DNA of 64,000 bases. Origin: Lysinibacillus sp. JNUCC-52 (GTDB taxonomy: Bacteria > Bacillota > Bacilli > Bacillales_A > Planococcaceae). A program made the position numbers and the translations under genes. The notes under the pieces were generated by a model, which made no database searches, had not been told where the DNA came from, and was given only the letters and a program-made list of their open reading frames with translations. Positions within the stretch are counted from its first letter, which is position 1. Each line of letters opens with the position of its first letter. This document shows positions 35,209-43,055 of the stretch, piece by piece. The stretch covers positions 62,001 to 126,000 of the forward strand of contig NZ_CP065546.1 of the NCBI RefSeq assembly GCF_015999545.1. Direction: 5' to 3'.

Positions 35209-35766
35209 ATGAAAAGATGTGAATGGGTGAAGTTGGACGAGCCGTTATACGTAGATTATCATGACAAGGAATGGGGTGTGCCAGTTTATGACGATCAACA
35301 TTTATTTGAGATGCTATGTTTAGAAGGAGCACAGGCTGGACTTAGCTGGTGGACCATTTTACAAAAAAGAGAGGGCTACCGTGAAGCTTTTGATAAGTTT
35401 GATGCTTCCAAAATCGTCACGTATTCAGAAGATAAGTTAGCTGAACTAAAAGAGGATCAGCGGATAGTGCGCAATAAACTTAAAATAGCTAGTGTCGTAA
35501 CGAATGCGCAAGCTTTTTTAAAAATACAACAACAACATAAATCATTTTCTGATTACATATGGTCCTTTGTAGATCATCAGCCTATTGTCAACAATTGGGC
35601 AACAATCGCCGAAGTACCTGTGACAACAGAGTTAAGTGAACAGATGAGCAAACAGTTAAAAAAAGATGGATTTAAATTTGTCGGAAGTACGATATGTTAT
35701 TCATTTATGCAAGCGGTAGGTATGGTGAATGATCACATTGTAGATTGCAGTTGTCGACAAGTTTAG
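35209..35766 (+). CDS. tag: DNA-3-methyladenine glycosylase I
   Basis: Base-excision repair enzyme that removes 3-methyladenine. The 185-residue product shows the family start KRCEWVKLDEPLYVDYHDKE, EWGVPVYDDQHLFEML, LSWWTILQKREGYREAFD, FVGSTICYSFMQAVGMVNDH, and a terminal HxxxCxCR-type zinc site (HIVDCSCRQ), as in E. coli Tag. Catalytic Glu is in the MLCLEGAQAGLSW region. ATG 35209 is 7 nt after GGAGG; ATG 35206 is only 4 nt after it. Confidence 0.9.
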   Translation: MKRCEWVKLDEPLYVDYHDKEWGVPVYDDQHLFEMLCLEGAQAGLSWWTILQKREGYREAFDKFDASKIVTYSEDKLAELKEDQRIVRNKLKIASVVTNAQAFLKIQQQHKSFSDYIWSFVDHQPIVNNWATIAEVPVTTELSEQMSKQLKKDGFKFVGSTICYSFMQAVGMVNDHIVDCSCRQV

Positions 35767-35923
35767 AAGCAGAGCTTTTTATTGTAGTAAATAGTAAGAC
35801 GAGATGTATCGTTTATAAGAAAGCGCCTTCAATTAACAACTCTAAAGTTGAATTTGAGCAATTGAAAAGTGGCATAAATAAAGACGTATCGCATGATTGC
35901 TTTAAAATTTAACGAAATTCAGC

Positions 35924-36061
35924 TAGACAATTGGTATGTTTTCGTATATAATGAAATTAATAAAAAGATTTCTTGATTTAAAATATTGAATTCACCTATT
36001 ACAAAAAGTAATCGTGTTTTTCGGTACTTTTTATAATAGGTGAATTTTTTTTAAAAAGAAA
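35924..36061 (+). promoter_or_regulatory. Promoter and structured leader of the cold-shock gene
   Basis: TAGACA (35924-35929), 17-nt spacer, TATAAT (35947-35952). About 35 nt after the predicted start comes a strong long hairpin: TTCACCTATTA...TAATAGGTGAA (35991-36046), with the inner AAAAAGTA/TACTTTTT, then a T-run. It looks like a terminator inside the leader. A run-through of about 50 nt precedes the csp ribosome site GGAGG. This is the layout of an attenuated or temperature-sensitive cold-shock mRNA leader (inference). Confidence 0.55.
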
Positions 36062-36097
36062 TTGTTTATTAATTTATTTTTTTTGGAGGTTTCGTAT

Positions 36098-36298
36098 ATG
36101 AAACAAGGTACAGTTAAATGGTTTAACGCAGAAAAAGGTTTTGGATTCATCGAAGTTGAAGGTGAAGCAGACGTATTCGCTCACTTCTCAGCGATTCAAG
36201 GCGAAGGTTTCAAATCACTTGACGAAGGTCAAAAAGTTGAATTTGAAGTGGAAGACGGTAACCGCGGACCACAAGCTAAAAACATCGTTAAACTTTAA
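36098..36298 (+). CDS. csp: Cold-shock protein (CspA/CspB family)
   Basis: 66-residue single-stranded nucleic-acid-binding OB-fold protein: [20 protein letters not shown] carries RNP1 (KGFGFI) and RNP2 (VFAHFSAI) motifs, and it ends with [11 protein letters not shown]. Length matches B. subtilis CspB (67). ATG 36098 is 8 nt after GGAGG; an upstream in-frame ATG at 36062 is rejected. It acts as an RNA chaperone in cold or growth-phase adaptation and is followed by a terminator. Confidence 0.95.
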   Translation: MKQGTVKWFNAEKGFGFIEVEGEADVFAHFSAIQGEGFKSLDEGQKVEFEVEDGNRGPQAKNIVKL

Positions 36299-36316
36299 TT
36301 AATAAATGCATTTGCA

Positions 36317-36349
36317 AAAGAGGCATCCATCTGGATAGCCTCTTTTTTT
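36317..36349 (+). terminator. Terminator after csp
   Basis: AAGAGGC/GCCTCTT with inner ATCC/GGAT and seven T. It lies between converging genes. Confidence 0.88.
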
Positions 36350-36388
36350 GTTGCAGAAATATCACTATCTGTTTGTCATGGGTAATTT

Positions 36389-36676
36389 TCACTTTTCATG
36401 CCATGTTAAAAGCATTAGCCTGTAAATAATGAAGACGCCAATATAAGCGCCTGCCATTATAAATAATGGATTTAAAAATACGGCATGGATCGTGGTCATA
36501 AAAACTGCATTATCCACAATAATTTGATAGATGGAGGTGGATGCAATACTCCCGAAAAAAATCATAGCCAAAACTGCTAATGTGTTAAACAAAGAACGTA
36601 CGATTTTGCTTTTCAATTGAAGTAATACCATCACAAAAGGAACAAATACGCTTGTAACTACTAATAAAATTTTCAA
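36389..36676 (-). CDS. Small three-helix membrane protein, unknown function
   Basis: 95 residues, TTG start at 36676 behind AAGGAAGTGATGG. Three hydrophobic helices (about residues 2-20, 32-55 and 70-90) separated by short basic loops (KSKIVRSLFN). The C-terminal tail is short (RLMLLTWHEK). It stands alone, converging on csp. I do not recognise the family. Confidence 0.65.
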   Translation of the reverse strand: MKILLVVTSVFVPFVMVLLQLKSKIVRSLFNTLAVLAMIFFGSIASTSIYQIIVDNAVFMTTIHAVFLNPLFIMAGAYIGVFIIYRLMLLTWHEK

Positions 36677-37022
36677 TCCATCACTTCCTTTCCTTAATTA
36701 TGACCACAGTCTTTTAGACATAAACATTCGCTTTATTAGACATTCTTTTTAATGAATAACAGCATTTTAGGAAAAAGAAGTGTTAAATAATTGATAATCG
36801 GGTAATAAAGATTACGAGAGAGCGTATATAAGGTATCACCAGTTAAGTAATTTAGAAATTTATATGCTGATATAGGATGGTCGTGCCTTACTAAACATAT
36901 AATGATTTATGAACCAACTTAAAAACAACTGTTATCGCCATAAAATGTGGAGAAAGGGGGAAATGAAAATAAAAGTTAGTCGTGTTTTACACACCAGAAG
37001 CCCGAAAAGGAAGGTGTATAAC
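36677..37022. other. Intergenic region
   Basis: No gene or strong hairpin seen. It holds divergent upstream sequences for 36389..36676 and 37023..37175. The frame from 36909 is open but has no ribosome site and ends in the proper 37023 start. Confidence 0.45.
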
Positions 37023-37175
37023 ATGGAGAATAAATCGGTTGTAAAAAATGGAATAGGATTTGGTTCTGTTCTAGCCATAACAATATCGTGGAGTGTCAAT
37101 CATTCAATAATTTGGGCAATTATCCACGGTTGTTTTAGTTGGCTATATGTAATTTATTATGCTTTAACAAGATAA
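37023..37175 (+). CDS. Small membrane protein (50 residues)
   Basis: The ATG at 37023 has AAGGAAGGTG 7 nt upstream; the longer frame from 36909 does not. The peptide has one membrane helix pair (GIGFGSVLAITISWS and IIWAIIHGCFSWLYVIYYAL) and a short basic end. Such proteins of about 50 residues occur in many Bacillus genomes. Function unknown. Confidence 0.6.
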   Translation: MENKSVVKNGIGFGSVLAITISWSVNHSIIWAIIHGCFSWLYVIYYALTR

Positions 37176-37372
37176 GGTGTTTCTAAACATAAATCCAGAC
37201 TATGCATATTATTACTAATCATATAATTTGCCGTTTTGGCATACATAACTAAGTGTTGCTTTGAATCAAGTAAAAATTCAAGCATCAGTATTAGAAATAG
37301 AAAAAAGGATGATACTATTCGTTTACGTAACAAGATAATGATTAAATGGTTTATTTTAGAAAGGTTGATTGG

Positions 37373-37675
37373 ATGACACATCAAGTTACTGCTACGAGCA
37401 ATATTAATTTTTGTGCAACGGGTGTTGAGGAAGTATTGCAAAATGTAGCTTATATTTTATCTACATTTGTTATGTCTTACCCAGAAAAAAGGGTAAGAGA
37501 TAAGAAAAAGGAGCATGAAGTACCTTTTCAGTTTGCAAAGAGACGGAATACCGAACGTATTATTGATAGTATTCAACGTTTTGAACCGCGCGCAGTTGTA
37601 ATAGATGTGGACTATTTAGGAGATGCATTTATCGGAAAGCTAGAACCAATTGTAAAAGTAATAGTTAATGGCTAA
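37373..37675 (+). CDS. Orphan phage baseplate gp25/GPW-like protein
   Basis: 100 residues with the GPW/gp25 pattern: EEVLQNVAYILSTFVMSYPEKR near the start, then a basic link (VRDKKKEHEVPFQFAKRRNTERI) and IIDSIQRFEPRAVVIDVDYLGD leading to IVKVIVN. In phages such proteins belong to the tail baseplate wedge. Here no baseplate neighbours are present, so it is probably a remnant or a domesticated gene. ATG 37373 with AGAAAGGTTGATTGG; an earlier ATG at 37346 is less likely. Moderate confidence in the family. Confidence 0.6.
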   Translation: MTHQVTATSNINFCATGVEEVLQNVAYILSTFVMSYPEKRVRDKKKEHEVPFQFAKRRNTERIIDSIQRFEPRAVVIDVDYLGDAFIGKLEPIVKVIVNG

Positions 37676-37724
37676 CGGAGCTTTACTACAGAAGTAAGAT
37701 AAAATAGTCAGATATCATATAGAA

Positions 37725-37826
37725 AGCATCTGCTTGACAATGACGGAATAAAATAATGACTGGAAAACGCAGCAGACTTTGTCTGAGCAGCACGGTAATA
37801 TTTATTCTGGATTGCAAGCAGATGCT
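37725..37826. repeat. 102-nt imperfect hairpin
   Basis: A perfect 12-bp inverted repeat (AGCATCTGCTTG, 37725-37736; CAAGCAGATGCT, 37815-37826) encloses inner paired parts CAAT/ATTG, GAATAAA/TTTATTC and a centre GCAGAC/GTCTG. It lies just past the stop of the minus-strand gene and after the plus-strand gp25-like gene. A miniature element, a structured RNA or a bidirectional terminator are all possible. Confidence 0.55.
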
Positions 37827-37856
37827 ATTAAAGTTTAGTTGACCTCTAGTTTATAA

Positions 37857-38324
37857 TTACACAGTAGCAATGCGTCTAATTGCGTCAATTTTTTCACAAT
37901 CGATAATAATTGGTTCAGATGCTGCTGCCTGTTCTACAAAATATGCACAGCAATTTCGATTATCTAGTTTTAAAAATACAACGCCACGGAAGCTACCTCC
38001 ACCAGATAAGTAAACATCAACTGTAGTTCCTAGCTCAAACCGTTTTAATAGATGACATATACAGCCTTTACATTGATGATCATGTTTGCATTCATCTTTC
38101 TCTTCTTTCCAGCAATGTTTTTCTTTTTTACATTCATCTCTGTCTTCTTTCCAACAAGATTTCTCTTCTTTGCAATCACAATGATGCTCTTTATGTTTCC
38201 ATTCATTATATTTATGACAGCATGGTTTTTCTTTATGTCCTTGGTCATGTTTATCACAGCAACATTTCTTTTCAGATTTGCTATAATCCCAATTCATATG
38301 TTTGTAATATCTATTATCTTGCAT
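37857..38324 (-). CDS. Cys/His-rich, spore-coat-like protein
   Basis: 155 residues. ATG 38324 is used because AAGGGAGATAATAATA lies upstream. The first half is full of Cys, His, Lys and Glu (KKCCCDKHDQGHKEKPCCHK, then repeats such as SCWKEDRDECKKEKHCWKEE), and the second half has CKGCICHLLKRFELGTTVDV, LSGGGSFRGVVFLKLDNRN, CCAYFVEQ and IIIDCEKIDAIRRI. The C-terminal part loosely recalls CotY/CotZ/ExsY-type cross-linked coat proteins. Coat assembly by disulfide or metal bridging is inferred. Not a confident family match. Confidence 0.6.
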   Translation of the reverse strand: MQDNRYYKHMNWDYSKSEKKCCCDKHDQGHKEKPCCHKYNEWKHKEHHCDCKEEKSCWKEDRDECKKEKHCWKEEKDECKHDHQCKGCICHLLKRFELGTTVDVYLSGGGSFRGVVFLKLDNRNCCAYFVEQAAASEPIIIDCEKIDAIRRIATV

Positions 38325-38699
38325 TATTATTATCTCCCTTTTGTTAGTATTTTGTGTAATGCCAGCGCCAGCCTTACATTTATATACTATGAATTGAAAA
38401 ATGATTGACTTGGTAAAATGTCCAACAAATAGATTTAAAATAAAATATAGCTTCAAAAATTAAATTGGTATGTATACCTAAAAGAAACAGATGGTATAAA
38501 AAATATAAGGTCAAATAACATAATTTAGTAGGTAATAGCTTCGGACCATTCACACAAATTCGAACGCAACATGAAGTTATATCACTGTAATGAACTACAT
38601 ATATCTAATCCAATCGCTATTACTTAATAATAAAATTACTTCTATAAGAAGGATTTCTTTAAGGTTTGGTCATTTATTCATAAAGGAGAGCTAGAGAGG
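38325..38699. other. Intergenic region between divergent genes
   Basis: Holds the leader of the Cys/His-rich gene and the AGGAGAGCTAGAGAGG site of the 38700 gene. No further gene or strong hairpin seen. Confidence 0.45.
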
Positions 38700-39095
38700 G
38701 TGCAGTTAAGACTAAAAAGAGGCTTTTTTTATATCATGATTATGTTGATTATCTTTTTAGCAATTTATTTAAAAAATCAAATCCCCTCAACTGTACAAAT
38801 TACTCAAAATAATTTTTCGCAAACAAACGCTGAGGACATAGCACAGAAATTACAGAGTACACAATTAACAAAAAAAATTATTTTGGCGTTACGTGCTGAA
38901 GGTTATCAACCAGATAGTACAGTTGAATATTTAATAGATTCCTCTGACAATCAGATTATTACAATCCATCTACATGATTTAGAGAAATTAGATAATAGAA
39001 CGGAGAGCAAAATTCAAAAAATAGTAACTAATATTGCCCAAAAAAATAGCTTTGATTTATTTATTGTGGATGTGCAACTGACCAATAATGATTGA
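38700..39095 (+). CDS. Membrane-anchored protein, unknown function
   Basis: 131 residues with GTG start at 38700 behind AAAGGAGAGCTAGAGAGG. A basic N terminus and one hydrophobic helix (FFYIMIMLIIFLAIYL, residues 9-24) anchor a soluble domain with alternating strands and helices (EYLIDSSDNQIITIHLHD; SFDLFIVDVQL). It resembles small sporulation or competence-type signal-anchor proteins, but no family is recognised. Confidence 0.6.
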   Translation: MQLRLKRGFFYIMIMLIIFLAIYLKNQIPSTVQITQNNFSQTNAEDIAQKLQSTQLTKKIILALRAEGYQPDSTVEYLIDSSDNQIITIHLHDLEKLDNRTESKIQKIVTNIAQKNSFDLFIVDVQLTNND

Positions 39096-39240
39096 ATTGG
39101 ATGTAAATGTCCTTGGCAATCAATGAAAATAGATAGTAATAACTATCTTAAATTGAATAATATTGTAAAATTATTATAGTTTATACCTCCTTTTATTGGT
39201 ATATTTAGTATGTTAAAAGAATTTTTGGGAGGACTTAGTA

Positions 39241-39891
39241 ATGAAGAAGTTTGTATTAATGGCTGTACTTTCTCTACTAGCAATTATGGCAGCAGCATGT
39301 GGAAATGAAGTGAGTAAAGGTGGAAACACCTCATTACCATCGAGCGAAGCAAAGAAGGAAGAAACATCACCTGAAAAAGAAACCGAAATCAAAGACGAAG
39401 CAGAACAAGAAACAGCTGCTTCAATAGTAACGGTGAATTACGCTAGAAATTATTTAGAAGATATTCCTAGTATTACGGAAGATCAATTAACATTGGATAA
39501 GCAATCATATAATTTCATTTCATCAAATCCAGATTTGTTCCCAGCATTATCAAAAGAGGCAATTCAAAAGACGAAAAAGCTTGCGGATGATAAAATCACA
39601 TCTAAGCATTTAAATAAAAATGTAAAGCCATATTTAGAGCAAATGGTAAACTTTGCTGGCGATATTATTCAGATTCAAGAGGAAACATTAGATGATGGGA
39701 CACCAGTGTCGGTGATTTTAATTGAGGATATGGATTTTAACGCTATATTTGCCATCGGTTATCATTCTACAGAATTCCTTGAGGGAGATTTTGTTGAAGT
39801 ATGGGGTCTACCGTTAGGTCCTTATAATTATGAAAATGTTGATGGTGGTACTACGTTAGCGCAAGTTATTGCCACATCCTTTATCGAATAG
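39241..39891 (+). CDS. Predicted lipoprotein, unknown function
   Basis: 216 residues: signal peptide with lipobox AAAC (Cys20), an acidic/Lys linker (SSEAKKEETSPEKETEIKDE), then a folded domain with a DSIEL-type helix region (QSYNFISSNPDLFPALSKEA) and a beta part (DGTPVSVILIEDMDFNAI; GDFVEVWGLPLG). GGGAGG is 8 nt before ATG 39241. The domain recalls NfeD/OB-like lipoproteins of Bacillaceae, but the match is weak. Confidence 0.65.
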   Translation: MKKFVLMAVLSLLAIMAAACGNEVSKGGNTSLPSSEAKKEETSPEKETEIKDEAEQETAASIVTVNYARNYLEDIPSITEDQLTLDKQSYNFISSNPDLFPALSKEAIQKTKKLADDKITSKHLNKNVKPYLEQMVNFAGDIIQIQEETLDDGTPVSVILIEDMDFNAIFAIGYHSTEFLEGDFVEVWGLPLGPYNYENVDGGTTLAQVIATSFIE

Positions 39892-39898
39892 TAAACAA

Positions 39899-39926
39899 GG
39901 GCACACTCTTTGAGGTGTGCCTATTG
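39899..39926 (+). terminator. Possible terminator after the lipoprotein gene
   Basis: GGGCACAC/GTGTGCC stem with a short loop, few T afterwards. Confidence 0.45.
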
Positions 39927-39976
39927 TTATGCAAAAGTAAATGAATAGAACCTATGATATAATCGCTAGGAAAGAG

Positions 39977-40615
39977 GTGATTATACTGAATATATTAGTT
40001 TTAGGCGCTACTGGCCGTGTAGGTAGTCATGTCGTTTCATTGGCATTAAAAGATGGTCATCAAGTCATAGCGTTAGTACGTACGCTAAGTAAATTAAACA
40101 TAACCGATGAAAACTTTGAAAACTTACTTGTTAAGCAAGGGAATGTCTTAAATCGTGAGGATATTGCGTCTGCTATGGCTAAAGCAGATATTGTCATTAG
40201 TACTTTAAATACTGATGGTGCATCAACTCTTACAGATAGTTTTCCTTTAATCTTACAAGAGATGAAAAAAAGAAAAATAAACCGAATTATTACAGTAGGA
40301 ACGGCAGGAATATTACAAAGTCGTCTAACACCTAATTTGCTAAGATATCAATCCAGTGAATCGAAAAGAAAGACAACAAGAGCTGCCAAAGAACATCATA
40401 ATGTTTTGAAAATATTAGAACAATCGGATATGGAATGGACGATTGTTTGTCCTACATATTTACCCGATGGACATTATACTGGTCAATATCGCGTAGAACG
40501 AGATTTTCTACCCGATGGTGGAACTGAAATATCAGTAGCAGATACTGCCGAATTTACTTATCAACAAATTCAAAGTACAAAATATGTAAAATCTCGAGTG
40601 GGCATTGCTTACTAA
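39977..40615 (+). CDS. NAD(P)-dependent oxidoreductase (NmrA/SDR-type)
   Basis: 213 residues with the Rossmann start ILVLGATGRVGSHVVSLAL, DKLGNVLNRED-like second part (KQGNVLNREDIASAMAKADIVIS), a Tyr-less NmrA-like core and VCPTYLPDGHYTGQYRV. Family members bind NAD(P) and act as reductases or as redox sensors. The start is uncertain: GTG 39977 (used here), ATG 39941 (no ribosome site) or an unusual CTG at 39986 placed 7 nt after AGAGGTG. Confidence 0.75.
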   Translation: MIILNILVLGATGRVGSHVVSLALKDGHQVIALVRTLSKLNITDENFENLLVKQGNVLNREDIASAMAKADIVISTLNTDGASTLTDSFPLILQEMKKRKINRIITVGTAGILQSRLTPNLLRYQSSESKRKTTRAAKEHHNVLKILEQSDMEWTIVCPTYLPDGHYTGQYRVERDFLPDGGTEISVADTAEFTYQQIQSTKYVKSRVGIAY

Positions 40616-40654
40616 AAGAGATAAATATTTTTATTGTCGTATTTGCCTAAAATT

Positions 40655-40700
40655 AAACACACTAGTTTTAACGATATTTGTTAAAGCTAGTGTGTTTTTT
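40655..40700 (+). terminator. Terminator after the oxidoreductase gene
   Basis: AAACACACTAG pairs with CTAGTGTGTTT, with inner TTAAC/GTTAA, followed by a T-run. Confidence 0.85.
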
Positions 40701-40812
40701 GATAACTAATGATGATTAATGTTAAAAAAGTGAAAAAAGCTACTTCAATAAAAAGTAGCCCAAAACAGGAAAGTTTTTTGTGAAAGCTGAGTTTTTAAAA
40801 GTAAGTATATTA

Positions 40813-40874
40813 TTGACAATGTGTATACAAATGTATACAATCAATTTATATTAAAATGTATACATTTGTATACA
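40813..40874 (+). promoter_or_regulatory. Promoter with two inverted TGTATACA operators
   Basis: TTGACA (40813-40818), 17-nt spacer, TACAAT (40836-40841). Site 1 is TGTATACAAATGTATACA (40822-40839) and site 2 is TGTATACATTTGTATACA (40857-40874), exact reverse complements of each other, with centres 35 bp apart. Site 1 sits in the promoter spacer and overlaps the -10, site 2 lies after the start. Such a layout fits repression by a dimeric regulator binding twice. Confidence 0.7.
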
Positions 40875-40889
40875 AAAGGAGGATGTAAA

Positions 40890-41270
40890 ATGAGAAGAGA
40901 AGAATTTAAAGAATATAAAAGAGAAGGACACCATCGTGGCGAGCGTTATAGAGGAAAGGATAGTTCATCGCATCATCGAGGACCGAAGACATTTCGTCGA
41001 GGTAGAGCTATAGCCTTTTTAGAGACACTGAATATAAAGCGTGCAACGATTAAACAACAACTAGAACAGCCTGAGTATCATTCAATTCAACCAATATTAA
41101 TTGGAGAATTAAAAGCAATGGATACGGTCATTAATGAATTCATTCAATTATTTGAAATTCAAGAAAATGAAACAATGGAAATGGTAAGTGAAGAGGAAAA
41201 TACGAGTACAAATAATAAAGAATCTATGCTGCAAGAGGAGGCAGGTGAAGATAGTAATGCAACAAATTAA
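40890..41270 (+). CDS. Basic small protein of unknown function in the operator-controlled operon
   Basis: 126 residues. ATG 40890 lies 6-7 nt after AAAAGGAGG; the longer frame from 40821 would start inside the operators. The N terminus is Arg/His-rich (REGHHRGERYRGKDSSSHHR), the centre is helical (RRGRAIAFLETLNIKRATIK, IGELKAMDTVINEFIQLFEI) and the tail acidic. It could bind nucleic acid or be a regulator of the operon; the central helices look like the dimerising arm of PadR-type proteins, but there is no helix-turn-helix that I can name. Confidence 0.55.
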   Translation: MRREEFKEYKREGHHRGERYRGKDSSSHHRGPKTFRRGRAIAFLETLNIKRATIKQQLEQPEYHSIQPILIGELKAMDTVINEFIQLFEIQENETMEMVSEEENTSTNNKESMLQEEAGEDSNATN

Positions 41271-41892
41271 TCACTATATCGATACAACTTTTTATCATCA
41301 AGATCCATTATTGGAGGATGTGATGGCATCTATAGAAGAAAATGGCATGCCTTCAATCTCTGTTTCACCCTCCTCGGGTAAATTTCTAACAATGCTTGTC
41401 TCGATCTCTGGTGCCAAAAAAATATTAGAAATAGGTGCTCTTGGAGGATATAGCGGAATCTGTCTAGCTAGAGGATTTGGGAGTACAGGGAATTTAATTT
41501 CCCTTGAATTAGAGGAAACATATGCAAGGCTTGCTGCAAGTAACTTATCGAAAGCGGGATTTAGTCAGCAAGTATCATATATGACGGGACCAGCTTTACA
41601 AAGTCTTGCAACTTTAGCAGAACAAAAAAAACGATTTGATTTTTTCTTTATTGATGCTGATAAAGATAATTATGAAAATTACTTAAACTATTGTATTTCA
41701 CTTGCTGAAGAAGGTGCCTTAATCGTTACTGATAATGTCCTTGCTGGTGGCAGTGTAGCAGATCAGAATGCAAAAAGTAAACGTTATACAGATATTATGA
41801 AGAAATTTAATGCAACAGTGGCTAATCACCCACAATTAGATTCTATTCTTATCCCAATTGGTGATGGCATCACAATTTCAAAAGTGAAATAA
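41257..41892 (+). CDS. O-methyltransferase (class I, COMT-like)
   Basis: 211 residues. The N-terminal helix region (PLLEDVMASIEENGMPSISV) leads to the SAM motif KILEIGALGGYSGICLARG and the metal and SAM-binding residues DFFFIDADKDNYENYL and IVTDNVLAGGSVADQ, as in bacterial O-methyltransferases (family 3). ATG 41257 is 8 nt after AGGTGA and overlaps the preceding gene by 14 nt, so both belong to the operator-controlled operon. Acceptor unknown; catechol-like molecules are usual. Confidence 0.85.
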   Translation: MQQINHYIDTTFYHQDPLLEDVMASIEENGMPSISVSPSSGKFLTMLVSISGAKKILEIGALGGYSGICLARGFGSTGNLISLELEETYARLAASNLSKAGFSQQVSYMTGPALQSLATLAEQKKRFDFFFIDADKDNYENYLNYCISLAEEGALIVTDNVLAGGSVADQNAKSKRYTDIMKKFNATVANHPQLDSILIPIGDGITISKVK

Positions 41893-41896
41893 ATGA

Positions 41897-41927
41897 AAGC
41901 CTCGAGAGTTTGCTCTCGAGGTCTTTT
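41897..41927 (+). terminator. Terminator of the O-methyltransferase operon
   Basis: CCTCGAGAG/CTCTCGAGG nine-bp stem with a TTTG loop, then TCTTTTAC. Confidence 0.8.
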
Positions 41928-41950
41928 ACATTTATTAAATAAAAGTAAAC

Positions 41951-41983
41951 AAAAAAAGGCTGTAGCAATAAAAGCTACAGCTT
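41951..41983 (-). terminator. Hairpin with minus-strand T-run
   Basis: GCTGTAGC/GCTACAGC (41959-41966 and 41974-41981) with seven T on the minus strand. A hairpin with the same stem occurs at 44415-44448. Confidence 0.5.
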
Positions 41984-42144
41984 AAAAGATGTTTAGGGAG
42001 ATTTATGGCTTTAAATTTATTATGGCAAAGATGTAGTATTTTTATACTTCTGATGATAGTTATTATTTTAATTTAAAAAGCATTTTTTAAAGAAATCAAC
42101 AAATAATAAAGTACTAAATATTTTTCTCTGGGAAGTGAAGATTT

Positions 42145-42891
42145 TTGAAGAAGTTTCTGCTGGTAATCGTGCCTATTTGTATCTTGGCTGTATCTGTCTT
42201 TTTCGTGAGCGAAAGTTTCTCTGCCGATAAAGGGAGGAAATATTACGAAGAAGCAGGTCAAATATTGTGGGAAATTAAAACAAATGAAAAAATAATAGCG
42301 TTGACCTTTGATGATGGTCCTCATAAAAAGTACACATCAGAGATATTGGATGTATTAGCTAAATACAAAGCGAAATCAACATTTTTTGTCGTTGGGGAAA
42401 ATGCAGAAAAAAACTCGGAAGTTGTGCAACGAATGTATGAAGAAGGACATGAATTAGCCATTCACACATATACACACCCATTACGAACGACAGTCCCAAA
42501 TTTACTGAAGGAAATTAAACAAACACACGATACGATTTACGGTATTACTGGGTATACACCGACTTTATTCCGACCAGTAGAAGGACAATATACAGATGGA
42601 ATGATTGAAGCTGTTGCAAAAGAGGGATATAAAGTAGTGATGTGGTCTTGGCATCAAGATACGATGGATTGGAAAAGCCCTGGCGTCAACAAAATTGTTC
42701 ACACTGTATTAAAAGGAGCTAAAGAAGGAAATATCGTACTTTTTCATGATGGCGGAGGAAATCGAGCACAAACCGTTAAAGCTTTAGAAAAAATACTACC
42801 TGAACTTGAGAAGCAAGGATACAAATTTGTAACAGTTTCAGAACTACTTGACGTACAAAAGGCAAATAAAAAATTAGATGAAAATAAATAA
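42145..42891 (+). CDS. Polysaccharide deacetylase
   Basis: 248-residue exported NodB-type deacetylase: signal peptide or anchor (about residues 1-26), TFDDGPH (54-60), His107 and His111 (HTYTH), an altered RPVEG (143-147; usually RPPYG), WSWHQDTMDW, and LFHDGG (199-204). It probably deacetylates a cell-wall or spore-cortex glycan with a metal ion. The start is a TTG at 42145 after GGAAGTGAAG. The RPxxG change may affect substrate choice. It is followed by a terminator. Confidence 0.88.
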   Translation: MKKFLLVIVPICILAVSVFFVSESFSADKGRKYYEEAGQILWEIKTNEKIIALTFDDGPHKKYTSEILDVLAKYKAKSTFFVVGENAEKNSEVVQRMYEEGHELAIHTYTHPLRTTVPNLLKEIKQTHDTIYGITGYTPTLFRPVEGQYTDGMIEAVAKEGYKVVMWSWHQDTMDWKSPGVNKIVHTVLKGAKEGNIVLFHDGGGNRAQTVKALEKILPELEKQGYKFVTVSELLDVQKANKKLDENK

Positions 42892-42929
42892 TGATTTTAG
42901 TTTAGAAATGGTCATAACTAAAAATGATT

Positions 42930-42976
42930 ACCTCGATTAGATGCGCAAAAGAAGTGAGCACTTTTCGAGGTTTTTC
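42930..42976 (+). terminator. Terminator of the deacetylase gene
   Basis: ACCTCGA/TCGAGGT with inner AAAAG/CTTTT and a T-run. Confidence 0.75.
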
Positions 42977-43055
42977 TGTTCAAGTATGTTGGTTTTATAT
43001 TATAGTAATTAATGGAATAATTAAAAATTTTAAAATATAGAGACGAGGGAAATGA

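Noticed and set aside
36909..37022. N-terminal extension of the 50-residue membrane protein
   Set aside because: The internal ATG at 37023 has a strong ribosome site and the extension is basic and atypical.
38052..38408. Plus-strand hydrophobic frame of 118 codons
   Set aside because: It is the antisense of the Cys/His-rich gene, whose biased codons create hydrophobic triplets; no ribosome site.
42073..42324. Minus-strand 83-codon frame
   Set aside because: Antisense to the deacetylase N terminus, no ribosome site.
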